A stretch of 64,000 nt of DNA. Origin: Dactylellina haptotyla. Taxonomy: Eukaryota > Ascomycota > Orbiliomycetes > Orbiliales > Orbiliaceae. The notes beneath the pieces were generated by a model. That model searched no databases and had not been told where the DNA came from. It was given only the letters and a program-made list of their open reading frames with translations. This document shows, in pieces, positions 47,095 through 58,039 of this stretch (the stretch's first letter is position 1; the number at the start of each line of letters is the position of its first letter). The stretch covers positions 930,001 through 994,000 of the forward strand of contig CM062388.1 in NCBI GenBank assembly GCA_031310005.1, in the 5' to 3' direction. The position numbers were made by a program, and so were the translations under genes.

Positions 47095-48995
47095 ATGCCA
47101 ACGGCTCCATCGCTTGGAGGGGAAGGAGGGGATTTCGACAAGCCTAGACAGGCTCCAGCAGAAGCGCCATGGTATCAGATTCCGGACCGACAGTTCTTGA
47201 CTGTGGAACATCCTGTGATCGTGAAGAACGAGGAAAAGGCCGTGCGGATGCTAGGCGGCGGAAAGGCAGTTGCAAAGGTATTCAGTTACCAGACCTACGA
47301 TATTCCAAACTTCTTCAATAGGCTAATAGATCGATCTAGGCTTTTAAACCCAACCCAGCCAATCTATCAGAGCCAAACGGCCTTGAGCTAAGATTTCGCC
47401 CTGGAGATGCGCTGGCGCCTCCGATCCAAGGGAGGCCCGCGAGAACACGAGCGGTACTCGTAAAGGTTACCGTGCCAAAAGGCAAGGGACCCAGACCTCC
47501 AGATGGCTCTGATAAGGGTGGGAAGTCTATACCTAAGGCTTTAAAGGACTTGAACGGGAAGTACAAAGCAGAAGTCATGGGATGGATGGACCATACTATC
47601 CGGTTCAGAGACATGGCAGACTACCAATGGAACACCCGAAACTCGGCATGGGCAAAGAATGTAGAAGAGAACCTCATGGAATTGGACCGTAAGACATAGA
47701 TTCTTCTCCTTCCTTTAAGCAAAACTGCGTACTTATCATCAATTTACAGTGCAAGCGCTCAAGCGGTTCAGAATGACCGATGAAATATCGGCCAGAGAAG
47801 ACACGGAGATCATGCGACCTCCTGCATTCACCCACATAAACTACCCTTTCGTCTACGGTTTCCGCCAGAATCCAGCGATCAAGATGGATACCGATGTAAA
47901 TGGTGAAACTATCCTCATCAACGCCGGTGCTAGGGTGCAGACTCAAACACAGTATGGCAGTTGGAATTCAGACACAGTACCACAATCTAGCCTTATGAAA
48001 TCTCCGGGAGGCCCACGAATACTATTGAAATGTCTACAGAAACTTAACGAGTTGTTTGAGCAGCGGCCGATATGGACGCGGCGTGGGCTGATGAATAGTA
48101 TGCCGAGTGAATTATGGCAGCAATTAAAGTGGGCGTATCCGCATGTGGCTTACTATTGGCGGAGCGGTCCTTGGCGAGATACCTACGTGAAGTTTGGGGT
48201 GGATCCGAGAAGTAGCAAAGAGTTTGCGAAGTTCCAGGTTGCGGCTTTTAAAGTGCATACGATGAAAAGGAAGAAAACTTCCAGTGAGAATACGAGTCAT
48301 TTGTTCGACGGTGAAAAAGTCGTGCTGGACGGGAAGATATGGCAGTTCTGCGATCTGACGGACCCGCTGTTGGCTGACTTGGTCAATATCGATAACTGCG
48401 AACCGAGGGAAGCCTGCGATGTAGGTGGCTATTTTATTCCCGTTCTAAACTTGAGACCCCTTCACTCTATAGTGGCAATTTGCTGATATTCTTATAGCAC
48501 ACTGATGGCTGGTTCCCTAACAACCGACACTCGAAAATAAAATGGGTAATGCGAAGAAAACTATCAAACATTTTAGCCGGCAAGAAGACGAATGATAAGG
48601 TCTTCGAAGCAGTATTGAAGGAACCAGACTCTGTTGTACCAGGATCTCAGCCCGTCCGACGGCAAATAGCAGAAGGCGACGGTACGGGTAAGAGAGGTCG
48701 CGATGCGGATAGCAATGCGCCTGAAGACATGGATGTTGACGCAGAAGGGGACATTTTAGTTGATGACGGAGATGCAGATGAGGATGAGGAATTTGAAAGC
48801 GGGAGCGAGGAAGAAGAAGATGATGATGATGATGAAGAGAGTGCGGCTTCTCAAAAACCGGCTGCAAATTCTGGGCGAGATCAGCGGTTACAGGCTTTGA
48901 TGCAGCAGTTTATGCAAGGACAGCAGCACGAGGGTGTCGGCAACAACCCGAGAAATCTGGGAGCCGATGATTTTGATATTCTAGAAGATGACTAA
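47095..48995 (+). CDS. TFC1: TFIIIC subunit Tfc1 (tau95/GTF3C5 family)
   Basis: Subunit of RNA polymerase III factor TFIIIC that binds the A box of tRNA genes. Four exons (47095-47277, 47340-47688, 47750-48420, 48498-48995), 566 residues. Family motifs: an N-terminal dimerisation part (VEHPVIVKNEEKAVRMLGG, LELRFRPGDALAPPI) and the central barrel (MADYQWNTRNS, MRPPAFTHINYPFVYGFRQN). The C-terminal DNA-binding part follows (RPIWTRRGLMNSMPSELW, HVAYYWRSGPWRDTYVKFGVDP). The tail is strongly acidic (DMDVDAEGDILVDDGDADED), as in yeast. Splicing of the first intron removes a stop and gives AKAFKPNPANLSEPNG. An upstream in-frame GTG exists at 47065, but the ATG at 47095 is preferred. The window's two tRNA genes would be its targets in principle. 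Confidence 0.92.
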
Positions 48996-49549
48996 TTCAC
49001 TACTAGTCTTAGTAATTATCTAGAATCCTACCACGTTATCTTATGCTTTCTGTTAGCGGTGGTTATTCATAAGTTGAATAAGCACTCGTAATCACCGCTC
49101 TTTACGCCGTACGAGCCAAATCCGGTCTATCGTGGAGTTTAGCGGTTCTGCGTTGCCGCCCGTTGGAATCAACCGTAGTCGACTTTTCGATTCGCGAAGC
49201 GTGCTGGCCTGCGAGACGAGTCCAGACCCACCATTCCCGTCTAGGTATTTGAGACGTATCGACGGCAGAAATCTCGGATTAATATCGGGAGGACCCACGT
49301 TATTGAGAATCTTGGTTTACAAGAACAGGGGTTTAGGCTGAAATACATATATATTTTTTTTGGTGGGACAATTGAAGCGTATTTGCGTCATTTCGTCTCG
49401 TTCATAGTTCTTTCTCCGCTTTTCGCTGCTTCGCTAGGTGTGACTATTACCCCATTCTCTCAAATATATATATCGTACTGTACAGAGTATCGAAGGGAAG
49501 CATCAAGTAGCATATTGTTAAAACTTGTCACAGCATCCAACTGTTCAGA
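48996..49549. other. Intergenic, TFC1 3' flank and dehydrogenase promoter
   Basis: No gene supported. TATATAT sequence near 49347 and 49466 could serve as promoter elements for the downstream gene. Short frames carry no family signal. Confidence 0.45.
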
Positions 49550-50845
49550 ATGTCGTCGCCATATGAGCTTAAGTGGGGTATCTTAGGTATAGAATATCTT
49601 GCGGCGTTTCCTCAAATTATAGGTGCACATCGATTTGCTCACTAACTACCGTCTTTATAGGCTGCGGATGGATTGCATCTGGTATGTCGGTCCTGCATGC
49701 GCATGCTGCACTGCTTGGATTGGATTTGAAGGCTGTGAAATATACGACAACTTCAACACAATATACTAATTGACCACACCCTACTCTATATAGTCTTCAC
49801 AAAAGATCTTCTTCTGGACACCGCCGCTCGTGGCGCCGGTGATATCAAGCATACCGTGGTAGCGGCAGGTACGTCCTCCGACTTGGGCCGCGCGAAAAAG
49901 TTCCTCGACGACTGCGGTGTACCCAGCGGGACTGCCGCCGCATATGGTAGCTATGAAACTCTAGTTCAGGATCCCAATGTCGAGATTGTCTACGTCGCGA
50001 CACCTCATTCGCACCATTTCCCGCATGTTTTGCTCGCCTTGAAAGCTGGAAAGCACGTGCTCTGCGAAAAGCCGTTCACGGTGAACGCGGAACAAGCGCG
50101 CATCTTGTACGATGTCGCGAAGGAGAAGAATTTATTCCTCATGGAGGCCGTGTGGACCCGCTTCTTCCCGTTGAGTATCGAAGTAAGAAATCTGGTAAAG
50201 TCCGGGAAGATCGGTGAGGTCAAGCGTGTTCTGGCGGATACTTCCTTCTTGAACGAGATGGAGACCAAGTTCCCACCGGAGAACAGAATGGTCAACATGG
50301 ACCTCGCCGGTGGCGCTCTACTCGATTTGGGGGTATATTCTTTGACTTGGGTGTTCCAGATTCTGTATCATTTGGATGAGAATCCAAAGACGCCAAAGGT
50401 GGTAGGCCATATTCAAAGATATGCTGTCACCGGGTGCGATGAGACGACTACATTGATATGTCAGTTTGAAAAGGCGACGGGTATCGCGATGACAAGCTGT
50501 AGAGTTGGTTCTGATCCGGATGAAGAGGGAACCGCTGGACCCGCGATTCGCATATATGGTACCAAGGGTGAGATTCAGGTTGCGCATCCGACGTACCGGC
50601 CGTTAAAGTATAGGGTAATTCTGCCGAAGAGTGAGGGTGGAGCTGGGGAGTGGCAGGAGAGGAAGGATCCCGATGGAGCTATGTATTGGCAAGCCGATGG
50701 GTGCGCAAGGTCGATCAGGGAGGGCAAACTCGAGTGTGAGGTTGTGCCGTGGAAGGAATCGATCGCGATCATGGAAGTTATGGATGAGATGAGGAAACAG
50801 GCTGATATGCAGTACCCGGAGGCTATTGAGAGCACGGCGCACTAA
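49550..50845 (+). CDS. Gfo/Idh/MocA oxidoreductase, D-xylose / dihydrodiol dehydrogenase-like
   Basis: NADP-dependent dehydrogenase of the group with fungal D-xylose 1-dehydrogenase and mammalian dihydrodiol dehydrogenase. Three exons (49550-49586, 49661-49681, 49794-50845), 369 residues. The Rossmann fingerprint is assembled by splicing across a 21-nt exon: KWGILGCGWIASVFTKDLLL (residues 9-28). CEKPFTVNAEQA near 110 holds the catalytic Lys of the EKP motif, and LMEAVWTRFFPL follows. The C-terminal alpha/beta domain has DLAGGALLDLGVYSLTW. No signal peptide, so cytosolic. Substrate cannot be told from sequence; a role in pentose or aromatic diol metabolism is possible. The 112 bp second intron ends with CTATATAG. 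Start chosen because it gives the normal strand-1 distance before GxGxxA. Confidence 0.9.
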
Positions 50846-50992
50846 GGGATTTGGTAGATATAATAGGCGGTGTATATATTAAGATGTATCCGAGACATAT
50901 ATAGGATATATTGTATGCAAAGCAATCTCCAACCCAACCAAAAAAAACTCCAGTGACTCCTGAATGTACATGATGCTAGATGTGCACGTGGT

Positions 50993-51845
50993 TTATAGAA
51001 CAAGTAAGAGAACCAATAGGAGAATTAATACAAATATCAGCACAGCAATACAGCAACTCGAGTATTTGTCTGCACATCGTTAGCAGGTTGGTTCGGGAGA
51101 TGAAGTGGGCTGAATTGTACTGACCTTCGTTCGCCCGCGCGAAGTCTGTGAGATTGCGCATGCCCTTTTTCAGTTTACCCTCCACCCTTTCGGCCAGTGC
51201 TTCGGTCTCTTCGATAATCTCGGCCTGTTCCTCGAGTTCCCTGCTCATATCATTGGCCTGCATCCGAAGATTACCGACGGTTCGATAGACGCTCTCCAGC
51301 TGCTCGTCCTGATTCCTCATGAGTTCCTGCTGGTGTAACTGTTCAAACTGGGCGTAGGAGTCGTCTCCACCGGCTCGGCTGCTGTTGTCGTCATCGTAGG
51401 ACGGTGCCGCCTGTCGGCCCTTCGCCGTCCCCGCCATGATGGCATTCTCCTTCCCCAGCTCCTCCTTGATATCGCTGATCTCGCCCTCGACTTCCCGCAG
51501 CCATTTCCGGCGCTTGGCAACTGCCTCTATCTCGAGTCCGAAACGGTAGGGGTCTCGTTCGCCTTCGGAAACGGCTAGACGGAGGTCCTCGAGGTCGATT
51601 TCGAGGTCGGCTAGGGCGCCTTCGAGCTCAGAGTGTGCCGAGAGAAGTTCTGGGGAGTTACGACTGGACGCGAGGGATCTGATTCGGAGGTACGAGGAGA
51701 AGAGCTGGCGGGTGGTGTGCAGGAGGGCGGTCACGTCCCTACAGTTACGAGAGGCAGAAGCAGGTTAGCTCAAGCTCCAGAGAGACAGAACCAGGGATCA
51801 GGACACACACTGCTGGACTTGGATGAAGGGGTCGTCGCCGTTCAT
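50993..51845 (-). CDS. TLG1: Qc-SNARE Tlg1 / syntaxin-6 family
   Basis: Tail-anchored SNARE for endosome-to-Golgi and trans-Golgi fusion. Three exons (51811-51845, 51125-51738, 50993-51069), 241 residues. The N terminus MNGDDPFIQVQQDVTALLHT matches the syntaxin-6 start (EDPF...V). A three-helix N-terminal domain spans ~10-105. The SNARE motif is at ~150-210 with zero-layer Gln in ELEEQAEII. The C-terminal membrane anchor (CCIAVLIFVLILLLVLLLVL) comes from the last exon. The 72 bp first intron contains GAGCTAAC, the second CTGCTAACG. The promoter faces CDC16. Sequence upstream in frame is open for a while but Pro/Arg-rich and lacks an ATG, so the family-like start is preferred. Confidence 0.93.
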
Positions 51846-52575
51846 GTTGAGCGCTGCTCCCTGTGCGCCGGGTCGAAGAGGTCTCGTGTATTGTCGTCCT
51901 GGCGGAGGTCGGAGGGAGGTCGATGAGATGGGGCGGATGTTGTTTGGGGATGACGTTGGCTGGCGCTGTGGTTTGTTTACAACGCGGTCCAAAAAGCCGT
52001 TGAAAGCTGCGAAGCTCTCAAGCTCTGCCTCTGCTCTGCTCTGCTCTGCCTCTGCTCTGCTCTGCTCTCTCGCCGGTCTCTGGAGCTCTCGACCTCAACC
52101 TCACTTCGCCTCCAACATCGCGACTCGCTGCGCCCACCCGAAGCAGAAGAACAGAAGAATCACGGCTACTCCATTGGCTCTCCTGGCTGGGCTTTTAACC
52201 GCTGCGACGTAACCAGCTGGCACGATAAGCCCGTCCACTCCAAAACGTCCTGCCTCGAGGCATTCTTCCCTTCCCTCTCTTCGCTCGCGCAGCAAATCCC
52301 AATCGAAGAGGCGCCGCAAGAGCAACAATTCCGAGAACCTTGAAAACCGGGAGACCGAAGCCGTAGTTGATCTTGCGAACGACTTTGCAAATTCTTTCGG
52401 CCTACTCGTATCCACTGGAGCCAGAGTAGAAGACCCACCTCCCCAGACCCCTCGATACGAACTCCGGACCCGTAACCCGGACCAGCTTCCAAAACTGCCT
52501 GCGGTCAGATCAAGGGCGAAGAAGAAGAAGGAGGAGGAACCGAAAAAGGATAAAGAGGAAGACGACAAGAATAGG
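51846..52575. other. Divergent promoter region of TLG1 and CDC16, with open N-terminal extension of CDC16
   Basis: Contains the CTCTG pentamer array. From 52213 to 52575 the CDC16 frame is open and protein-like (SPSTPKRPASRHSSLP, LPKLPAVRSRAKKKK) but has no ATG. An acceptor-like GTAACCAG ends at about 52214. A short upstream coding exon is therefore possible. Confidence 0.45.
52023..52070. repeat. CTCTG/CCTCTG pentamer tandem repeat
   Basis: Array of CTCTG units arranged as two similar blocks (CTCTGCCTCTGCTCTGCTCTG and a repeat of it). It lies between the divergent TLG1 and CDC16 genes, in transcribed-leader-like sequence. Length is likely to vary between isolates. Confidence 0.75.
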
Positions 52576-54574
52576 ATGGAGAAGTTCCTCCGTGAATGGC
52601 GCCAGGATGCTGTCAACAAGCATCAGTATGACTCGGCTATATTCATAGGAGACAAGCTGCTAGCCTTAACTAGTTGAGTACCTGTTACCTCTCCAATTTG
52701 TAGCTATTTTTATACGTCCCGTATTCTTGGAGACCGAAGAAATGCTGTGACTGAGAGGAGTGAATGCCTAACCGAGCGTCCAAAACAGATGATCCCAATG
52801 ACGCTTTCTTCCTCGCCCAGATTCACTTTTCCACCGGTCAATACACTCGTGCCCAGGCTTTCCTTGACGGCACTGGCCTCATTCAAAAATCTGCACCCTG
52901 CAAATATCTCTACGCCTTATCTCAAATCAAGCAAAACAAGTACGAAGATGCATTGGCTACACTCGGTGACGAAAGTCCGGTCATTCCCAACCCCCACGGC
53001 CTTAGGAGGCGAGGGGCATCGCGAGCGAATGACGAAAAATATGAAGCCGCTATGTGCTATCTCCGCGGTGTTATCTATACCAAGCAAGGGTCTTACGACA
53101 AAGCTAAGGAAGCCTATAAGGACGCAGTCAAGATTGATGTCAAGTGTTTCGAGGCCTTTGATACACTCATGCGTAACAACCTGCTCAGTCCCGAGGAAGA
53201 ATGGCAATTCATAGAAGAAATCGACTTTGATTCGATGGCCGCCAGTGTTGGTGGCGCTCAAGGCGAAGCCACCGCTCAATTCCTGAAGGCACTGTACACA
53301 ACCCGACTTAGCAAGTATAGGAACAGCAGCAAGTTTGACGATGCCATCCAGATGCTGTCGAATCAGTACCCTCTTGCCGATAACCACGACATCGTTCTCG
53401 CCAAGGCTGAATTGCTTTATACTCAATGCCGTTTCGAAGAGTCCCTCAAGTTGGTCAAGGAGTTGCTTTCAAAAGACAAATATAATTTCAAGCTTTACCC
53501 GGTCTACATAGCATGTCTCTTCGAACTAGGAATGAAGAACGAATTATTCTTGATGTCTCACGACCTTGCTGACAACCACCGAGAAGAACCGGTCACCTAT
53601 GTTGCGATTGGAGCCTATTACATGCTCATCGACAGATTGGCCGATGCCCGCAGGTTCTTCTCCAAAGCCTCAGTGATGGATCCTTCGTTTGGCCCCGCGT
53701 GGATTGGGTTTGCTCATACTTTCGCAGCCGAGGGAGAGCACGACCAAGCTATCTCCGCGTACTCTGCCGCAGCAAAGCTATTCCAAGGCACACATTTGCC
53801 ACAGATGTTCTTGGGTATGCAGCATCTCCAATTGAACAACATCACTCTCGCAGACGAGTATCTCCAGATCGCATGGGGCCTCTGTAAAACCGACCCCTTA
53901 CTGATGAACGAACTCGGTGTCGTCTTTTACCATAACGACCACTTGCACGAGGCAGTGAAGATGTTCCTTAATGGTATCAAGTTGGCCGACGAGATTGGCG
54001 GGGATCCGAAGACTTATGTCCAATTCCGAACGAACCTCGGACACGCGTACAGACGACTGGGAAGATACGGGGAAGCGATTGAAGAGTTCACGCAAGCGAT
54101 TCGTATTGGAGGCAATGATGCGAATATCAGGTGTTCGATGGGTCTCTGCTGTATTCTTGAGGGGCGAACTTGGGATGCTATCACTCATCTTCATGAGGTA
54201 TTATAACAGTCGTTTATCCATATTTAGTTAGGGAAGAAAACTAACGTGCTATCAAGGCTCTCGCACTCATTCCGCAGGACCCTGTTGCTACCGAACTTCT
54301 TGAACAAGCGCTTCTCAAGTCTGCCGACGAACCATTTCAACCTACTTATGTATTACCCGACGGCCGAAGCTTTGTTCCTGTGGATAAGGACTTCGACAAG
54401 CTTCTCGGGGAGGATAAGATCCAGCGCAGCGAGTCCTCGATCCCTGCTATTCCCGGAAGCGGGCGCGGGCACGGGGGAACTGTTAAGCGCAGAATCGGAC
54501 AACCAGGCGCGAAAGGCTCGCGAAGAGGAGATCATGATCCGAGTGTTATGGATGTTAGTGACTCTGAGTTTTAA
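52576..54574 (+). CDS. CDC16: Anaphase-promoting complex TPR subunit Cdc16 (APC6/Cut9)
   Basis: Scaffold TPR protein of APC/C, the ubiquitin ligase that triggers anaphase. Three exons from the first ATG (52576-52672, 52789-54197, 54257-54574), 607 residues. The start MEKFLREWRQDAVNKHQYDS leads into TPRs. The LLALTNDPNDAFFLAQIHFS join matches Cut9 and supports the first intron (GTTGAG donor, GCCTAACC branch). Repeats continue through SKASVMDPSFGPAWIGFAHT and TNLGHAYRRLGRYGEAIEEF. The tail is Arg/Gly-rich and ends with DVSDSEF. About 120 codons upstream of this ATG stay open in frame with sequence like an SPxx/RS-rich disordered N terminus. The true protein may begin in an earlier exon around 52.1 kb. 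Identity firm; start uncertain. Confidence 0.92.
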
Positions 54575-55081
54575 GGTTGCAGGTCGTAATGGGCTAGCTC
54601 TTTATTACTCAAAACCCATTTCGCTCTTATTCGTGATAATCTCTAATTCCGATTATTATTGCCTGGTTTCCTGACTCGGATCACTTTTTATCTTCACTCT
54701 ATTCTCAAGTTTCTAAGCTTTTACAGTCATATGGCTGTTACTGTAGCATCTTATGAATCGCATATTGGCGTTCTCACTTGTTTACATTGGTTTGCTTCCT
54801 TGGCGTTATTGAAAGGCCATTTTGTATTAATTAAAAGCAGGCGTTTAAGGAATTATACTACGAAAGACAAGATCATTGCATTTTATATTTAATTGTGTTT
54901 TTTGTAGAGTGTTGATGTTGGTTTTCGACAGGTCGAATGCGCTTATGGCGTTATTCGGTAGATATCTCAATTTATGTGCATCAGAATCCTCTCCTAGTTT
55001 GGTCTATGCATGAGATCTCGTAGCTTGGGTTTATATCAAGTGCCTCGGTCTTACTTTCTATAAGTTTACTGAAGCTCCAAA
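54575..55081. other. Intergenic between CDC16 and an F-box gene
   Basis: T-rich spacer; no gene, repeat or RNA recognised. It should contain the CDC16 terminator and the promoter of the next gene. Confidence 0.5.
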
Positions 55082-55966
55082 ATGTTCTTGTGGAACCGTA
55101 TCCGCGACCTCACAATGCAACAGCCAACGACGGATACAACTCCTCCAAGCCTACCTCCCACACCCAATCTGCCCCCGGAAATACTCCTCGAAGTATTCTT
55201 CCAGCTAGTTGAACTCCGCGACCACATCGCTGCAGTACAAGTATGCCGTCTCTGGCGCTCCTTCCTCCTCGAAACATCCACCCTCCGCGCCCTCCGTTAT
55301 GTCCCCTACCAGGACTTCGATGGTAAACTGGGCTTCGGAACGGGCTTGGGTAAATCCGTCGCCCTGCACAGCATCTTCGACTACGCCGCCCTGAGCTGCC
55401 GAGTCCTCAACGGCAAGATTGTAAAATGGAGTGTCCCGGGAGCAACAACCAAACCGAACCCCGGCGATCCGCCGCAGAAAGTACCACACTGCGTAATCCC
55501 ACCGGGTAGTCCGATCCTCGACGAACCCTTGTTCGCGCCCGAACACATCCACGATATCGTGCTAGATTACGAAATGGACGAGGAACAACTAGAAAAGTTG
55601 GCGTTAGGGTATGATAGCGCGCTGTGTACGCTTGAAGTCGATACGCTAAACGGAGCATCGATCCCAATCCGCATATCGATGGGGATGTTGCATTACGATG
55701 TCCTACAGTGGGATGAGCACAAGTACCTCGTTCTCGACGGGAAGATTAATACGGTGATTACGATAAGGGAGTTCGCGGAGAAGTTGGTGGAGCGCACGGA
55801 GGAGAAGTTGAGGGGGAGGGGGTACGATGCGGCGATGGAGCATAATGTGGAGATTTCGTGCGATATGAATCAGATGGCGAGGTTTATGTTCTCCGTGGAT
55901 GTGTTCCATCCGGATGGTAAGTTAGTGCGGGATGCTAGTGGAATGCCGGCATTTAATCGTCCCTAG
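55082..55966 (+). CDS. F-box domain protein
   Basis: Single-exon protein of 294 residues. After a Pro/Thr-rich leader, the F-box is at about residues 28-70 (LPPEILLEVFFQLVELRDHI, then QVCRLWRSFLLE), predicting Skp1 binding within an SCF ligase. The remaining ~220 residues match no repeat type I can name. No WD40 or LRR pattern is visible, and there is a run of mixed beta strands (HDIVLDYEMDEEQLEKLALG). Substrate unknown. A second in-frame ATG (MQQPTTD) lies 11 codons downstream and could be used instead. The gene lies between CDC16 and SF3A3 and converges with the latter, with 248 bp between stops. Confidence 0.8.
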   Translation: MFLWNRIRDLTMQQPTTDTTPPSLPPTPNLPPEILLEVFFQLVELRDHIAAVQVCRLWRSFLLETSTLRALRYVPYQDFDGKLGFGTGLGKSVALHSIFDYAALSCRVLNGKIVKWSVPGATTKPNPGDPPQKVPHCVIPPGSPILDEPLFAPEHIHDIVLDYEMDEEQLEKLALGYDSALCTLEVDTLNGASIPIRISMGMLHYDVLQWDEHKYLVLDGKINTVITIREFAEKLVERTEEKLRGRGYDAAMEHNVEISCDMNQMARFMFSVDVFHPDGKLVRDASGMPAFNRP

Positions 55967-56214
55967 GGTGGGTATATCCACATACACGTATATACATATA
56001 TCTGTGCGTGTGTGTAATCTTGTGAGCATTGTGAGCGTGAAGCCCAGGTGTAGAAGAATTCAGACGTTCATTATATCTCTATAATAGTTGTATAATATAC
56101 ATCATACCTTCGCCCCCGCAGTCTGTGAAAAAGGAAAAAGAAGCCGACCTAAAACTCCGTGATGAGATGAGAAGCAAATGAAAAGAAAGAAAAAAACTGG
56201 TGTGAGAGCGAGGA

Positions 56215-57800
56215 CTATAGAAGACCTTGCTTTTGTAAATCGTAATACACCTTCTCAGGCATAACATTGCCCTCTCCGTCCTCCATCTGCACCACATTAT
56301 CCTGGGTTACCTGCGCCTGCTTTTTGTCCCCTTTCAATTTATCGTTGAAAGCCAACGCATCTTCAATCTTGGTAATCTCCCTGAATACCGTCGGATTTGT
56401 GATTCCCAGACATCGTAGGCCGTGCACGTGCCTCGCCTCTGTAAAGTGCTTATCGAATGCCCTTCGACCCATGTAGACGAAGTTTCCGCAGATTTCGCAG
56501 GTGTACTCCACACCCAGACCGTGGAGCTTGTACAGCCAAAATGGGATGGGCTTGCCGTCCCACGCGAGCGGAAGCTTCAAGGGGTTGTAAATCTTGTCCT
56601 CATCGTCATCGTCTTCATCGTCATCGATGTGTGCTGCGCCGATAGAGATCTGTGTATCTTGGAAGAGGGCGTCGAGCTCAGCTTGTCGCTCACGTTCTGT
56701 GAGTGAGGCCTTACGCTCGACATTTGTCTTTGTATCTTCCCGCTCTTTGGACATGAGGTCTGTGAGTTTGGCGATGCGGAACTCGCGTTCAGCGATCGCA
56801 CGGTGTTTGAGGTTTGCGGTGCCACCGAGAGCTATATTCGAAGCTCCCGGTTCGGTGGCTTCCTTGCCCTTTGTTGCGGCATTCTTCTTGTGTTTATTGC
56901 CGTTCAAATGGCTGTTGAAAGTGTTCTCGTTGGTGAACGCCTTTTCGCAAGCGTCACACCAGACACCCGCGGGCTTTTCGGCGCTAGTATTTGTCTCCCA
57001 GCCGACTACAGAGCCAGCCTCCCATGCCTTGTCGAACTCGTCGCCGAATCCTCTGATCACAGCATCGGGATTACTTAACGGCTGGGTCTTTCGCAGGAAC
57101 GCCTCTAGGTAGTCCGCCAGACCGGTCAGGTATGTGAAGTACGCATCGTTTTTATTGGCCTTTGGGTATTCCTCGAATTTGTCGAAAATGGTGAGGTAGT
57201 GGAGGTAGGATATCCGTTTCACGCCCTTAAGGTTCAGATACTCCTCGTGCAGCTGGGTGAGATCGAAGAAACGGCCATGGAACTCCTCGCCGGTGAACAT
57301 GTTGTCAATCATGGAGATTTCGCCTTCGAGGGGCGGGCGGCGTTTGTAGGTCCGCGCGAGGTCCTCGACGGGCTCGTTGGGGTATCGCCGGTGGAAATCG
57401 CGAATTTCGTTTAATTGACGGTAGAATTCGCCGAAGGGGTCGCCGTGCGAGAGCGCGCTCACTTCTTTTTCTCGCGATCTGTGTGTAGAACCTGGGGTTA
57501 GCAATCTGCTCGATCCGAAAGAAAAAGGTTGGTCACGTACCCATCTTCATCTGTATAGAGGTCGAATAAGCGTTTACTCTGGTTCTCAAATCGAGTCAAG
57601 AAATGACCTACTTCATGATCTCGTAACAGGCGATCGCGTATCTGTAGTAGAGTGAATGCGTAAGTACGTGGTTGCTCCTTCGAAGCCTTGGTGGCGATGC
57701 CTACAGTTCGGGCCTCCTCGGCCAGTCGGTCCGCGACAGCTTGCTCCAGGCGCTCGAGCTCCTCGTGTAACAGACGCTGGTTCTCGAGTATTGTCGTCAT
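56215..57800 (-). CDS. PRP9: Splicing factor 3A subunit 3 (SF3a60 / Prp9)
   Basis: U2 snRNP component needed for pre-spliceosome assembly. Three exons (57705-57800, 57541-57641, 56215-57478), 486 residues. The N-terminal helices MTTILENQRLLHEELERLEQ and the first splice give EEARTIRDRLLRDHEV, the family sequence. The second splice gives TDEDGSREKEVSALSHGDPF. Two zinc fingers follow: CDACEKAFTNENTFNSHLNG near 275 and the C-terminal CEICGNFVYMGRRAFDKHF near 400 (matrin type). An acidic stretch DDDEDDDDED separates them. The 63 bp first intron is a multiple of three without a stop, so it could be mistaken for coding. The family alignment shows it is an intron. Divergent from FAL1 with 239 bp between starts. 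Confidence 0.94.
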
Positions 57801-58039
57801 GGCGAATCAGTTTTCCAATCGGGGTTGTCGTGCGCGGAGGGTGTTCTCGTGGTGGTGGTTGAGTGAGTCGCGATGGCCAAGTTAAGTTGAGATGCGGTTG
57901 CTTGTTTGAGAAATCTTAAAGCTACCGAAATTTCATCGCCGCATGCTGCCTCTTCCTTCCCCAGATTCCTCCCACCTCTTCAACATCACCACCACCACCA
58001 CCACCCCCCGTTAACTCTCCGACATTACAAGAAAACATC
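57801..58039. promoter_or_regulatory. Bidirectional promoter of SF3A3 and FAL1
   Basis: Both genes start at the edges of this 239 bp interval and run outward, so a shared promoter is likely. A CACCACCACC run lies at 57984-58007, in the FAL1 leader. Two RNA-processing genes sharing one promoter fits co-expression; this is inference from spacing. Confidence 0.6.

Noticed and set aside
51823-52212. Plus-strand frame with an ATG before CDC16
   Set aside because: It overlaps the TLG1 start and the CTCTG array, translates to low-complexity sequence, and is not in phase with CDC16 without an unproven splice.
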